Below, in pieces: positions 17,379 to 26,263 of a stretch of DNA of 64,000 nucleotides. A program made the position numbers and the translations under genes. The DNA is taken from the NCBI RefSeq assembly GCF_022758295.1, contig NZ_JALDWJ010000002.1, positions 62,001 to 126,000 on the forward strand, given 5' to 3'. The DNA comes from Lysobacter sp. CFH 32150 (GTDB taxonomy: Bacteria > Pseudomonadota > Gammaproteobacteria > Xanthomonadales > Xanthomonadaceae). The notes beneath the pieces were generated by a model. It made no database searches. It saw nothing but the letters and a program-made list of their open reading frames with translations, and was not told the origin of the DNA. Numbering within the stretch: position 1 is the stretch's first letter; every line of letters starts with the position of its first letter.

Positions 17379-18863
17379 TCAACTGGTCAGGAATGCGATC
17401 GCTTCCTGCGTCTGCTCCGGCAGCAATGCTTCGGCGGCGAACGAATCGAACGTCTTGTCCCAATCTCCCATCAGCGCCAGGTACAAGAGCTTGTCGAATT
17501 CGCTGCCGAAACGCCGGATCACGGCGTCCGGATCAGGGATCAACTTGGCGTCGGCGATCATGCCGAAATGCACGCGACCGTTATAACTGAAGATGGAAAT
17601 GCCCACGCCCATCGAACCGGTCTGCGGCACCCAGAACATCATTTCGCGCAATGCGCATCCGGCCAGGTACAACGTCTGCGAGGGTCCCGGGACATTCGTC
17701 GCCACCACGCTCGCCTTGCGGCTGAAGAGTTCCAACGCCAGCCCTTGCAGTGCCGGCGGCGCCATTCCAAGAGCAGCCAAAACACCAAATGTAACAATAG
17801 CTTGTCGTGAATTTTTAATGTTATTCATGCACGCAGCGACGCGTTCGACCCGACGGATCGGATTGCTTTCGCCGACCGGGAGATCAAGGAACACCAGACC
17901 GAAGTGATTGCCGAGTTTCTTCGCGTGCTCCAGCGGGCGCAGGTTGACCGGAACGGTGGCGCGGATGGTCAGGCCATCGACGCGATCGCCACGCTCGAGC
18001 ATGTATTCGCGCAGGGCGCCGGCAGCCGTCGCCATGAGCACATCGTTGACCGTGCAGTCGCAGGCGCGACCAACGGCTTTCACTTCTTCCAGATCGAGTG
18101 GCTCAGCCCAGGCCACGCGCTTGCTCGTGCCGAGTTTGCCGCGCAGCAGCGACGGTGGATCATCCGCCAGTGACAGCGCGGTAATCAGCTCGCGGGCGAT
18201 CTCACCCCCTTCCTTGGCCAACACCGCGGCGAGGCTGGGATCGCGGTACATCTCCATGCCCTTCTCGACCACCTTGCTGCCAAGCTGCATGTACTTGTCG
18301 ACCGCGCCGACCCGTCGCGCCACCTCGGCACCGTCCTGCTTCAGCCACGCGCGCGTCAGGTCCTTGCCCTTGGTCGGTTCGCGCGTGGTATCGGTGAGCG
18401 ACAGCAACACCTGCACCAGCGCGATGCCATCGGCGTAGCAGTGGTGGATGCGGATGACCAGTGCAGACCCACCGTCATATCGCTCGATCAAGTGGAATTG
18501 CCACAACGGCCGCCCGGCATCGAGCGGCGTCGAGGCGAGCTGGCTGACCAGGCGTTCAAGTGCACGCTTGCCCCCACGCCCCGGCAGCGCGGTGAGTTGC
18601 ACGTGCCAGTCGAGGTCGAGGTCGTCGTCAGTCTGCCAAGACGCGCCGGCCGCCGTGTCCACCGCCTTCTGCTGGAAACGCGTGTAGGCGAGGAAGCGTT
18701 GCTTGATCAAACGGCGCAGGTCGATCACCGACATGGTCTCGGCGAACATCAATACCGCCGTGATCATCATCGGATTGGTCGGCTGCTCCATCCGCAACCA
18801 GGCGGTGTCCACCCGTGACATCGGTTCGCGACGAACGCGTTTGCGCGGTGCAGTGGCGGCCAT
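17379..18863 (-). CDS. Wax ester synthase/diacylglycerol acyltransferase (WS/DGAT)
   Basis: A 494-residue acyltransferase making wax esters or triacylglycerol from acyl-CoA. The catalytic HHxxxDG motif is intact (HHCYADG, 140-146), and PLWQFHLIE, NDVLMATAAGALR, VPVNLRP, NVPGPSQTLYLAG and GVGISIFSYNGRVHFG follow in family order. ATG 18863 is chosen because GGGAG lies 6 nt upstream. A stretch of about 60 bp inside the gene (17769-17828) is only about a third GC, with codons unlike its surroundings, yet the frame is preserved. No lipid-storage genes are adjacent. Confidence 0.92.
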   Translation of the reverse strand: MAATAPRKRVRREPMSRVDTAWLRMEQPTNPMMITAVLMFAETMSVIDLRRLIKQRFLAYTRFQQKAVDTAAGASWQTDDDLDLDWHVQLTALPGRGGKRALERLVSQLASTPLDAGRPLWQFHLIERYDGGSALVIRIHHCYADGIALVQVLLSLTDTTREPTKGKDLTRAWLKQDGAEVARRVGAVDKYMQLGSKVVEKGMEMYRDPSLAAVLAKEGGEIARELITALSLADDPPSLLRGKLGTSKRVAWAEPLDLEEVKAVGRACDCTVNDVLMATAAGALREYMLERGDRVDGLTIRATVPVNLRPLEHAKKLGNHFGLVFLDLPVGESNPIRRVERVAACMNNIKNSRQAIVTFGVLAALGMAPPALQGLALELFSRKASVVATNVPGPSQTLYLAGCALREMMFWVPQTGSMGVGISIFSYNGRVHFGMIADAKLIPDPDAVIRRFGSEFDKLLYLALMGDWDKTFDSFAAEALLPEQTQEAIAFLTS

Positions 18864-19227
18864 GCACATCTCCCGGAGTTCACGGCGAGTGAATCACGGG
18901 CGCGAGAACAGCGTCAATCGAAAGGCCGTATCGGCACGACCGACATCAGCTCCGCGAAAAAACGGGGCCGTTCTTAGATTCACCCTGGCCAAGCAGAAGA
19001 GGCGCACCCGATGAGCCCGCTGTGATGTGGGTGTCATTGGATCGCCTTCGGGTGGAATCCCGTGCCTCCGCCGTGACTGCCGCCGCGCCCTGCCTCACTC
19101 GCGCTTGACCTACGTCATAGCGCCAATGGACGCCCCGTCAGCGACGGCGTAGTCCGCTGGAAACCGGCGGTACCGACGTCGCGCACGCGCGACCGGCCAT
19201 CGGCTCCCCCAGATCAAGGAGTACGAC
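18864..19227. other. Intergenic region, no gene recognised
   Basis: A 364-nt gap between the divergent WS/DGAT gene and the surface-protein cluster. It must contain both promoters. I see no RNA gene, repeat or convincing terminator; a GTCGCG/CGCGAC dyad lies near 19174, and AAGGAG before 19228 is the ribosome site of the next gene. Confidence 0.5.
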
Positions 19228-20037
19228 ATGATCACGATTCCTGTCAGACGCAAATCAGTTGCAGCACCCGACCTCCCACAGCTGCCACGCGGCGTGGATG
19301 CAGACAGTCGCCGGCCCGGCCGTCGATGGACGCAGCCGATCGTGGGACTTGCCGCCGCAGTCACCTTGCTGGCGTCGTTCGCCGCCCTGCCCCAGGGGGG
19401 CGGCAAGCCGATCCAGTTCTCGAAGGCGCGGATCCTGATCGAACTGAACGACACAGCCCAGGACGCAGGCATCCAGATGTTGATCGACGGCGAGGGCTGG
19501 GAGGCACTGGAAGTGATTGGCCCCAACGGCCGCGGCACCATGCTGGAGATCGAGGCCAGCAGCAGCGTCGGTCTGATCGGCGTGACCGAACTGTTCTTCG
19601 AGAGCGCAGAGCCGTCGCTGCAGGATCTGCCACTGGAAGACCTGCTGGTACTGTTCCCCGCCGGCAAGTATCTGATCGAAGGCCGCACGGTCGAAGGCCA
19701 GCGCATGGTCGGCACCACGGTGTTGAGCCATGACATCCCTGCCGGCCCGCACGTCGTCACCCCAACCGCAGGCGGCATCACCGACCACAACAACACGGTC
19801 ATCGACTGGGATCCTGTGGCCGATCCTCCGGGCGGCAAGATCGGCGGCTACCAGGTGATTGTGGAGTTGCCGGAGCCGTTGCGGATCTTCAGCGTGGACC
19901 TGCCGGCCACGGTGACGGCGGTGAAGGTGCCGGCCCAATTCCTGCAGCCGGGCACCGATTACAAGTTCGAGGTGCTGGCGGTCACCAAGAGCCACAACCA
20001 GACGATCACCGAAAGCACGTTCTCGACCGCACCGTAA
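19228..20037 (+). CDS. Membrane-anchored protein with FN3-like C-terminus
   Basis: A 269-residue protein not matched to a named family. A 36-residue basic cytoplasmic start precedes one TM segment or uncleaved signal (about 37-54). The mature part has regular beta-strand spacing. The last 90 residues look like a fibronectin type III domain (NNTVIDWDPVAD, GGYQVIVELPE, QFLQPGTDYKFEVLAVTKSHNQTITES). AAGGAG lies before the ATG. It opens a cluster with a membrane LuxR-type regulator and an AlgE-like porin. A surface or periplasmic binding role is possible but not shown. Confidence 0.65.
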   Translation: MITIPVRRKSVAAPDLPQLPRGVDADSRRPGRRWTQPIVGLAAAVTLLASFAALPQGGGKPIQFSKARILIELNDTAQDAGIQMLIDGEGWEALEVIGPNGRGTMLEIEASSSVGLIGVTELFFESAEPSLQDLPLEDLLVLFPAGKYLIEGRTVEGQRMVGTTVLSHDIPAGPHVVTPTAGGITDHNNTVIDWDPVADPPGGKIGGYQVIVELPEPLRIFSVDLPATVTAVKVPAQFLQPGTDYKFEVLAVTKSHNQTITESTFSTAP

Positions 20038-20130
20038 TAACAGCGTGGGAGTACGCTTCAGCCTACTGCACTGCCCCATCCGGCGCGCCGCTGCCGGGTG
20101 GGGATCCCCACAAACTCGTGAGGCAACGCC

Positions 20131-20667
20131 ATGAACGAGCTGATCGATTTCCGAACCCGCGCCTGGGCCGCGGTCGCGGTGGTCGTGGGCCTCGTGTTGC
20201 TGATTGCGATTGACCTCATCGAAGAGCCGGACTCGAGCGCGCTGGACATCGTGTTGAACCTGCTCGAGATCGCGCCGGTGGTGATGACCAGCGTCGGCGT
20301 CGCGTTGCTGTTCCGGGTGGCGCTGCGCCAGCGGGAGGAAAACCTACAGGTGATCCACGACATCGAGATCGCCCGCGTGCAGGGGCAGCGTTGGCGCTCG
20401 GAAGCCCGCTCCTACCTAGATGGCCTGGGCCAGGCGATCGAAACGCAGTTCTCGCGCTGGAACCTGACCGAGGCGGAGCGCGAGGTGGCCCTGCTGCTGC
20501 TCAAGGGCCTCAGCACCAAGGAGGTCGCCCAGGTCCGCAGCGTCAGCGAGCGCACCGTCCGCGAGCAGGCGCGTTCGATCTACGCCAAGGCCGGCCTGAC
20601 CGGTCGTGCCGCGCTATCCGCGTTTTTCCTTGAAGACCTGCTCGCACCGATCGAAGGCCTGCAGTAG
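20131..20667 (+). CDS. Membrane-anchored LuxR-type regulator
   Basis: A 178-residue protein with two N-terminal TM helices (about 11-28 and 42-63), a short linker (65-110) and a C-terminal LuxR/GerE-type helix-turn-helix (112-168: LTEAEREVALLLLKGLSTKEVA, SERTVREQARSIYAKAGLTGRAAL). There is no receiver or autoinducer domain. DNA binding is expected while the protein stays at the inner membrane, a layout seen in some one-component membrane regulators. It lies between an FN3-like protein gene and an outer-membrane porin gene, which are the likely targets. Confidence 0.8.
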   Translation: MNELIDFRTRAWAAVAVVVGLVLLIAIDLIEEPDSSALDIVLNLLEIAPVVMTSVGVALLFRVALRQREENLQVIHDIEIARVQGQRWRSEARSYLDGLGQAIETQFSRWNLTEAEREVALLLLKGLSTKEVAQVRSVSERTVREQARSIYAKAGLTGRAALSAFFLEDLLAPIEGLQ

Positions 20668-20694
20668 CGAACGAACCCACCGGCAGGGGCATAC

Positions 20695-22218
20695 ATGTCT
20701 CGCAACGCGGCTCGCATCACGTCGTTGCCGCTCCTGCTGGGCGTGCTGGCGCTGGTGCCGGCGACACCAGCCTGGGCCTCGGACCAGGAACCCGCCGCCA
20801 CCGGATCGGAAGAACCCGGGGATACGGAAGACGATGCGCTACGCGAGCGACTGACCGAACGCGAGGACAAGCGGCGCCCACTTGAACCGTGGAGCGTGCA
20901 GGTTGCAGGGCGGCCGCTAATCGTCGGCGGCGAAATCGAGATCGTCCAGGACTCACTACGCCGATTTCCCGTCGACGATCCGGCGCGCCGGGTCAACCGC
21001 TCACTATCGGCGCAGGAGCTCGAAGTGGAGGCGTTCTACAGTCTGGGCAGGCCGCTGTCGCTGTTCGCGCAGGTGCGCACAGGCATTGAGGAAGTGCTGC
21101 GCCCGGACACCTCCGCTACGGTCTCAAATCGCTTCGTGGAACGCGGCGAGATGTGGCTCTACAGCGAGCACATCGCTGGTTCGAATCTGAGCCTCGATCT
21201 CGGCCGCCTCGACTTCGAGGACGATCGCCGCTGGTGGTGGGACGAGGAACTCGATGCGATCCGGGTGGAGTACGAGGCGGAGCGTTTCGATCTCGCGCTG
21301 GCATTTGCGCGCGAGCTGGCACCCAGCCGTTCCGATCGCGACTTCGTCGATCCGCAACATGATCGCGTGCACCGCGTGATCGCGGAGGCCTCATGGGGCT
21401 GGCGCCGGAATCATGTCCTGCAGCTGTTTGCCTTGCATCAGGACGACCGCTCGCATCGCGAGTTCCCTGGGCGGGTAGTCCAGCTCGATCGCGAGGACGA
21501 ATCGGACGCCCGTCTCACCTGGGTTGGTGCACGTCTGATGGGCGGGATCGATTTCGGCGCGCACGGGATGCTCGGCTATTGGCTCGATGCGGCTCAGGTG
21601 CGCGGCAAGGAGCACCTCGCCGAATTCGAGACGCTGGACTGGAACAGTTTTCCGGTGCAACAAAGCATTGTGGCGAGCGTCAGCCAGCAAGATGTGCGTG
21701 GCTGGGCGATGGACGCAGGCCTCAACTGGATTCTGCCGCTCGCGTGGGAGCCACGACTGATCGCCGGTATCGCGTTCGGCACGGGCGACCGGAATTCCGA
21801 CGACGGCGCCGACTACGCTTTCCGACAGACCGGCCTGCATGCCAATGAAGCCGGCTTCGGCGGCGTGCAGCGCTACGGCCACTATGGCGTCCTGCTCGAT
21901 CCGGAGTTGTCGAATCTTCAAGTGTTGACGTTCGGCGCGGGACTCACGCTGCTGCAATCAAGCTCGCTTGACCTGGTCCATCACCGCTACCGACTCGTTG
22001 AGCCTGCGACGTCGCTACGCGATGCGCGGCTGGATGTCGCACTCACCGGCACGCATCGCGAACTCGGCAGCGGTATCGATGCGGTGCTGGCACTGGAGGA
22101 ATGGGAGCGCTTCGAGTTCGAGTTCGTCGCTGCCGCATTCCGAGCCGGACCGGCGTTCGGATCGGCGGAAGGTTCGTGGAGCTATGGTGGTTTCCTCGCC
22201 CTTCGGATCGCCTTCTGA
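20695..22218 (+). CDS. Alginate-export-like (AlgE family) outer-membrane protein
   Basis: A 507-residue protein with a signal peptide ending ATPAWAS and a long run of alternating beta strands ending in an aromatic residue (LRIAF), as outer-membrane barrels do. The segments GGEIEIVQDSLRRFPVD, LSLDLGRLDFEDDRRWWWDEELDAIR and PRLIAGIAFGTGDRNSDDG resemble the alginate-export family. No alginate biosynthesis genes are present, so it may be a general or sugar-acid porin. It follows the membrane LuxR-type gene by 27 nt and is convergent with alr, 6 nt apart. Confidence 0.75.
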   Translation: MSRNAARITSLPLLLGVLALVPATPAWASDQEPAATGSEEPGDTEDDALRERLTEREDKRRPLEPWSVQVAGRPLIVGGEIEIVQDSLRRFPVDDPARRVNRSLSAQELEVEAFYSLGRPLSLFAQVRTGIEEVLRPDTSATVSNRFVERGEMWLYSEHIAGSNLSLDLGRLDFEDDRRWWWDEELDAIRVEYEAERFDLALAFARELAPSRSDRDFVDPQHDRVHRVIAEASWGWRRNHVLQLFALHQDDRSHREFPGRVVQLDREDESDARLTWVGARLMGGIDFGAHGMLGYWLDAAQVRGKEHLAEFETLDWNSFPVQQSIVASVSQQDVRGWAMDAGLNWILPLAWEPRLIAGIAFGTGDRNSDDGADYAFRQTGLHANEAGFGGVQRYGHYGVLLDPELSNLQVLTFGAGLTLLQSSSLDLVHHRYRLVEPATSLRDARLDVALTGTHRELGSGIDAVLALEEWERFEFEFVAAAFRAGPAFGSAEGSWSYGGFLALRIAF

Positions 22219-22224
22219 GAGCCG

Positions 22225-23307
22225 TCAGTCCTCGACGAAGCGCACCCGGCGGGTGATCGAGCACACCAGCTCGTAGCCTATGGTGTCCGCTGCCGCGCCG
22301 ATGGTTTCGACCGGTAGGCCCACGCCCCACAGCACTACCGGATCGCCAGGTTTGGCATCGGGCTGTGCGCGCAAATCGATCGTCATCAGGTCCATCGACA
22401 CGCGGCCGATGATGTTGGCGCGCTGACCATTGAGCAGCACCGGCGTGCCCGCCGGTGCATGGCGCGGATAGCCATCGCCGTAGCCGATCGCCGCGACGCC
22501 AACCGGCATGTCTTCGGGGCATTCCCAGGTCGCGGAATAGCCAATGCGCTCGCCCTTGCGGATGCGGTTGACCGCGATCAGGCGCGTGCTCAGCGTCATC
22601 GCCGGGCGCAGGCCAAAATCGGTGCCAGAGGTGCCATCAACCACCGAAATCCCATACAGCGCGCCGCCCGGCCGCACCCAATCGGCATGCGCGGCAGGCC
22701 AACCGAGCACGGCGGCCGAATTCGCCAGCGAACGCACGCCCGGCAAACCCGCCGTCGCTTCCGCGAACACATGCAACTGCTCGCGCGTCTGTGGCTTGTC
22801 GAATTCATCGGAACTGGCGAAGTGGTTCATCAGCACGATGTCATCGGCCACCGCCGGCATGGCCCACAATCGCGTGTGCGCTTCGCGTACGTACTCGGGT
22901 GCGAAACCGAGACGATGCATGCCGGTGTCGAGCTTGAGCCAGCAGCGAATCGGCTCCCCCGGTGGGGCCTGTTCCAACATCTCCAGCTGGGTGACATGGT
23001 GGACGACGGTTTCGACATTGAGCCGGCGCAGCTGTGACAGGTCGTCGGGCTCGTCGAAGCCGGAGAGCAACACGATCGGCTGCGACAACCCTGCAGCGCG
23101 AAGCCGCTCGGCATCGCTCAACGCCGCGACACCGAAGGCATCGGCACCCGTCAGCGCACGTGCGACGCGCTCGAGGCCATGGCCATAGCCGTCGGCCTTG
23201 ACCACCGCCATGACCCGGCTATTCGGCGCACGCTGGCGCACTTGCGAAAGGTTGTGACGCAACGCGTCGGTATGGATAGTGGCGGAGGTTGGGCGGGCCA
23301 TGGACAT
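22225..23307 (-). CDS. alr: Alanine racemase
   Basis: Makes D-alanine for peptidoglycan with PLP. The start at 23307 (MSMARPTSATIHTDALRHNL) gives 360 residues, the normal length; longer in-frame reading upstream is not Alr-like. The PLP lysine is in AVVKADGYGHG (Lys37). GYSATWE holds the second catalytic Tyr. SVDG-like KLDTGMHRLGF and GRVSMDLMTIDL are present. It is in the right context for catabolic or anabolic alr but has no dadA neighbour. Confidence 0.96.
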   Translation of the reverse strand: MSMARPTSATIHTDALRHNLSQVRQRAPNSRVMAVVKADGYGHGLERVARALTGADAFGVAALSDAERLRAAGLSQPIVLLSGFDEPDDLSQLRRLNVETVVHHVTQLEMLEQAPPGEPIRCWLKLDTGMHRLGFAPEYVREAHTRLWAMPAVADDIVLMNHFASSDEFDKPQTREQLHVFAEATAGLPGVRSLANSAAVLGWPAAHADWVRPGGALYGISVVDGTSGTDFGLRPAMTLSTRLIAVNRIRKGERIGYSATWECPEDMPVGVAAIGYGDGYPRHAPAGTPVLLNGQRANIIGRVSMDLMTIDLRAQPDAKPGDPVVLWGVGLPVETIGAAADTIGYELVCSITRRVRFVED

Positions 23308-23406
23308 AGTGTAACGGGCGTGCAAACCGGAACGCCGCAGACCCCGAGTTGCACGAGCCCGGATCCATGCATAGTCTGGAGCCCGCTCCAAGGAGGGAAT
23401 GCAACC

Positions 23407-24102
23407 ATGACCAAGGCTGGGTTGGGACGTCTGGCAAGCGCTACGCCGGTCCGCAAGTTTTTCACCGCATCGAGCGAAACCTGGCCGGGCAAGCCCTTCG
23501 CGATATCCAGCTCGCATCGGTCGCCGCTATCTCAGGCCCTCCTAACAGCCCTGCTCTGCCTCCCCATCTTCGGATGCCAGCACGCCATGTCTATGTCCAA
23601 TTCCGATAGCGGCGGTCACGTCGTTCGCAATGAATTCCCGCTGCGGTTTAAAGACCACAATTTCGAAGCCTATTGCTACGACACGATCGGCTGCTCGGTT
23701 CTTTACAACGACTTCTATCACGTCAAGCAGGAGCCCGATGAGGTTGCATCGCCGCCAAAAATGCAGAACTACAAGAAGTATTGGGGTGGCGCGCTTTATA
23801 TCGGCATCGATAATTTCCCCGAACCCGCAGTGGTCAAGTGGAAATCAAAGGACGGGGTGCCGCATGAAGCACAGGTTGATATCGGCAACATCTTCAAGGA
23901 CGAGCTGATCCTGCATAACGTCCCACAGGAAGAAATTCCAGTCGAAACCGCGGCGACCATCGGTGGTCCGGATGTCTTCCTCGAGGTTAACGACCGAACG
24001 ATCAACGTCTATATGAAGGCGATGATCGCCCTCAAGGACACCGCGACTAGGAAAAGCGACTTCCGCCAGGAAGTGATCTTGGCCTGGAGTCACACTTACT
24101 AA
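23407..24102 (+). CDS. Lipoprotein, candidate immunity protein for the adjacent effector
   Basis: A 231-residue protein of unknown family. ATG 23407 has GGAGGG 9-14 nt upstream. A 40-residue N-terminal stretch, unusually long, precedes a hydrophobic segment (LSQALLTALLCLP) and a lipobox-like IFGC (Cys57). The mature part is polar, with KDHNFEAYCYDTIGCSVLYN and WGGALYIGIDNFPEPAVVKWKSKDG. It ends 15 nt before the effector gene, so the two are an operon. Cognate immunity proteins of Xanthomonadales T4SS effectors are often lipoproteins encoded directly upstream, which is the basis for the call. Confidence 0.6.
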   Translation: MTKAGLGRLASATPVRKFFTASSETWPGKPFAISSSHRSPLSQALLTALLCLPIFGCQHAMSMSNSDSGGHVVRNEFPLRFKDHNFEAYCYDTIGCSVLYNDFYHVKQEPDEVASPPKMQNYKKYWGGALYIGIDNFPEPAVVKWKSKDGVPHEAQVDIGNIFKDELILHNVPQEEIPVETAATIGGPDVFLEVNDRTINVYMKAMIALKDTATRKSDFRQEVILAWSHTY

Positions 24103-24117
24103 GCCACGGAGGGCGCC

Positions 24118-25719
24118 ATGAGCAAGGAAAAGCACAAGCCCGGCAAGGACGGCATCCTCGAGGACGGAGTCGGCTACTACCCGGCAAACGCCCACGACAT
24201 GGCGACTTTCGAAACCGCCAAGCGCTCATTGGAGCACATGCGAGTTCCCGTTTTGAATCATGCGGGCAACCCGCACGAACGCCTGTTTGTGGCTGCCTTT
24301 GATGGCACAGGGAACGACGCCATCCGTAACCCGGAACACGCGACCAATGTGGGTGAAGTAAAAGACCAGCTTCAGGCACTGGAGCATAGCAGCAACAAAA
24401 GTATTCACGTCGGATATGTCGAAGGAATTGGCACGCAGCGAAACGTAGTCGTGCGCACGCTCGATGGTGGCATTGGCTTCACCTACGACGAGCGTATTGA
24501 AAAAATGTACGACCAATTCATCAGACAGGCTGCTGACTGGAAGAAGGAAGACCCGAACGCCGAAATCCACCTCGCCAACATCGGCTTCAGCCGTGGCGCA
24601 GAACAAGCGGCTGGTTTCGCGCGACTCGTGCATGAGCGCGGCATCCAGGACTGGACCGGCATCAAGAAAACGACCGATGAATCTGATCGGGCCGTCATCG
24701 AATACACCAAACCACCGTTGGTTCCACCCGGCCAGATTGCACAAGCTGTGGGTCTGTTCGATCCAGTCGGAACCGGCGAACCACGCAATCACGATCGTCG
24801 ATTACCACCTTCGGTGATCTCAGGCTTCCAGATCACCGCCGAAGACGAGCGCCGTGGGCTGTTCAAGTCCACCAGCATCATCGACCAGGGCATGACTGCA
24901 GATGGCCGTTTCCTTGCGGTGATGGTGGGTGGCGCACATTCCGATGTCGGCGGCGGTTATCACCGTAACGGATTGGCGATCCGATCCGGCAATCTGATGG
25001 TGGATTACCTCAACACGCTGAGCGATACCCCGTTCCTGCAGAAAAGGCCTGAACCGAGCGCACCAGGCATGAACGTGGTGCATCGCTCCGAAGAAGGCAT
25101 GCTGCTCTACCGGATATGGAACAAGGTAGACCGGCAACATCCGGGAGGCGTGGTTGAAACGCTGGCACCCGGCCAGGTGTGCCGCGTGGTCGCCGATTGC
25201 AGGAACGCCGAGCCACGTGATGAAGCGCTGGCAAGTCGCTTCGATTACGCAAAGGTCGCTATCGGCCCTGTGCCGCCGGAAACCAGGGTCGCCGATCTCC
25301 CGATCCGCACCGACGCCACCCAACCCGGACATCCCGACCACGCACTCCTGACCGAGAGCGTCGCTGCCGTCGGGCGGCTGGAAGCAAGCCTGCATCGAAC
25401 GCCTGACCTCTCCAGTGATCGCCTGGCGACCAGCGCAGCAGTTGCGGCCAAGCAAGCCAGCCTGCAGCACATCGACCACGTGGTACTTAGCGAGAAAGGC
25501 GATTACGCGTTTGCGGTCCAAGGCGACTTGAGCTCGCCGACCAAGCACTTGGCCCGGATCGATACCCAGACCGCCACGAACACGCCCGTCGACACCAGCC
25601 TCAGTCAACTCAATGCGCTGAATGAAGAACAGACGCGCGAGGTTGGTCGACAGGTGGCGCAGCAAGCGATCCAGCCGTCGCCACAGGAGCCGGCGCCGGT
25701 GCGTGCTATCGCGCGATAA
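24118..25719 (+). CDS. Putative T4SS antibacterial effector: DUF2235 phospholipase with XVIPCD
   Basis: A 533-residue protein. Residues about 55-330 form a Tle1/DUF2235-type alpha/beta hydrolase: FDGTGN (61-66), nucleophile elbow GFSRGA (Ser158), GLFDPVGTGEP (Asp215) and GGAHSDVGGGY (His274). The C-terminus (about 404-500) has HPDHALLTESVAAVGRLE, LATSAAVAAKQASLQHIDHVVLS, YAFAVQGD and a Gln-rich tail, the pattern of the XVIPCD domain that targets effectors to the killing T4SS of Xanthomonas and Stenotrophomonas. No signal peptide is present, as expected. It is paired with the lipoprotein gene 15 nt upstream. The T4SS itself is not in this window. Lipase activity and secretion are inferred from motifs. 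Confidence 0.82.
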   Translation: MSKEKHKPGKDGILEDGVGYYPANAHDMATFETAKRSLEHMRVPVLNHAGNPHERLFVAAFDGTGNDAIRNPEHATNVGEVKDQLQALEHSSNKSIHVGYVEGIGTQRNVVVRTLDGGIGFTYDERIEKMYDQFIRQAADWKKEDPNAEIHLANIGFSRGAEQAAGFARLVHERGIQDWTGIKKTTDESDRAVIEYTKPPLVPPGQIAQAVGLFDPVGTGEPRNHDRRLPPSVISGFQITAEDERRGLFKSTSIIDQGMTADGRFLAVMVGGAHSDVGGGYHRNGLAIRSGNLMVDYLNTLSDTPFLQKRPEPSAPGMNVVHRSEEGMLLYRIWNKVDRQHPGGVVETLAPGQVCRVVADCRNAEPRDEALASRFDYAKVAIGPVPPETRVADLPIRTDATQPGHPDHALLTESVAAVGRLEASLHRTPDLSSDRLATSAAVAAKQASLQHIDHVVLSEKGDYAFAVQGDLSSPTKHLARIDTQTATNTPVDTSLSQLNALNEEQTREVGRQVAQQAIQPSPQEPAPVRAIAR

Positions 25720-25784
25720 CCGAAGAACCCGGCATCGAGCATGGCTGGGCCGGCGTTTCACTTCGATCCATGCGGTTACTCGCC

Positions 25785-26225
25785 CTAGCTGCGGGTGAAC
25801 TCGACGAAGGCACCGAGTACGACATCCCAGCCGCCACCAGCGGGCAGGAATTTGTCGCGCACGTGGACGTTCTCGTGGCTCCAGTCGCGGTGTTCGAAGT
25901 ACATCCGGCAACCGCCGTGAGTGTCGTTGAAGCGCACCGCGACCTCTGTCGGGTGCTGCTTGTCCTGGGCGAGATGGAACGAGTGCACGAGTTCGATGCC
26001 GTGGACAAACGCACGGACTATGCCCCAGTCGTAGATGCTGCCGTCATGGCTTCGTTCGTAGATGCGTCCGCCGGCCTGCGGCTCGATCACGATCGTATCG
26101 AGCCCGTCATCGCCGTACGCGGTGAATCCGGCTGGCCACCAGTCACCGATGCGGAGCGCATAGCAAGTGAACGCATCGACGGCGCTCAGCGGCAGGTCGT
26201 ACTCGATCTTGATCGGCTCGATCAT
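25785..26225 (-). CDS. SRPBCC (AHSA1-like) domain protein
   Basis: A 146-residue protein with the AHSA1/START-like layout: IKIEYDLPLSAVDAFTCYALRIGDWWP at the start, GGRIYERSHDGSIYDWGIV in the middle and FLPAGGGWDVVLGAFVEFTR at the end. The fold forms a hydrophobic cavity; the ligand is unknown. It is convergent with the effector gene and followed by dnaB on the same strand. Confidence 0.8.
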   Translation of the reverse strand: MIEPIKIEYDLPLSAVDAFTCYALRIGDWWPAGFTAYGDDGLDTIVIEPQAGGRIYERSHDGSIYDWGIVRAFVHGIELVHSFHLAQDKQHPTEVAVRFNDTHGGCRMYFEHRDWSHENVHVRDKFLPAGGGWDVVLGAFVEFTRS

Positions 26226-26263
26226 TGCACTACTCCTGCCTTGTCGATGGTTCCCGACGCCCC

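Noticed and set aside
19255-20079. Minus-strand frame over the FN3-like gene
   Set aside because: Low-complexity shadow; the plus strand has a ribosome site, TM segment and domain pattern.
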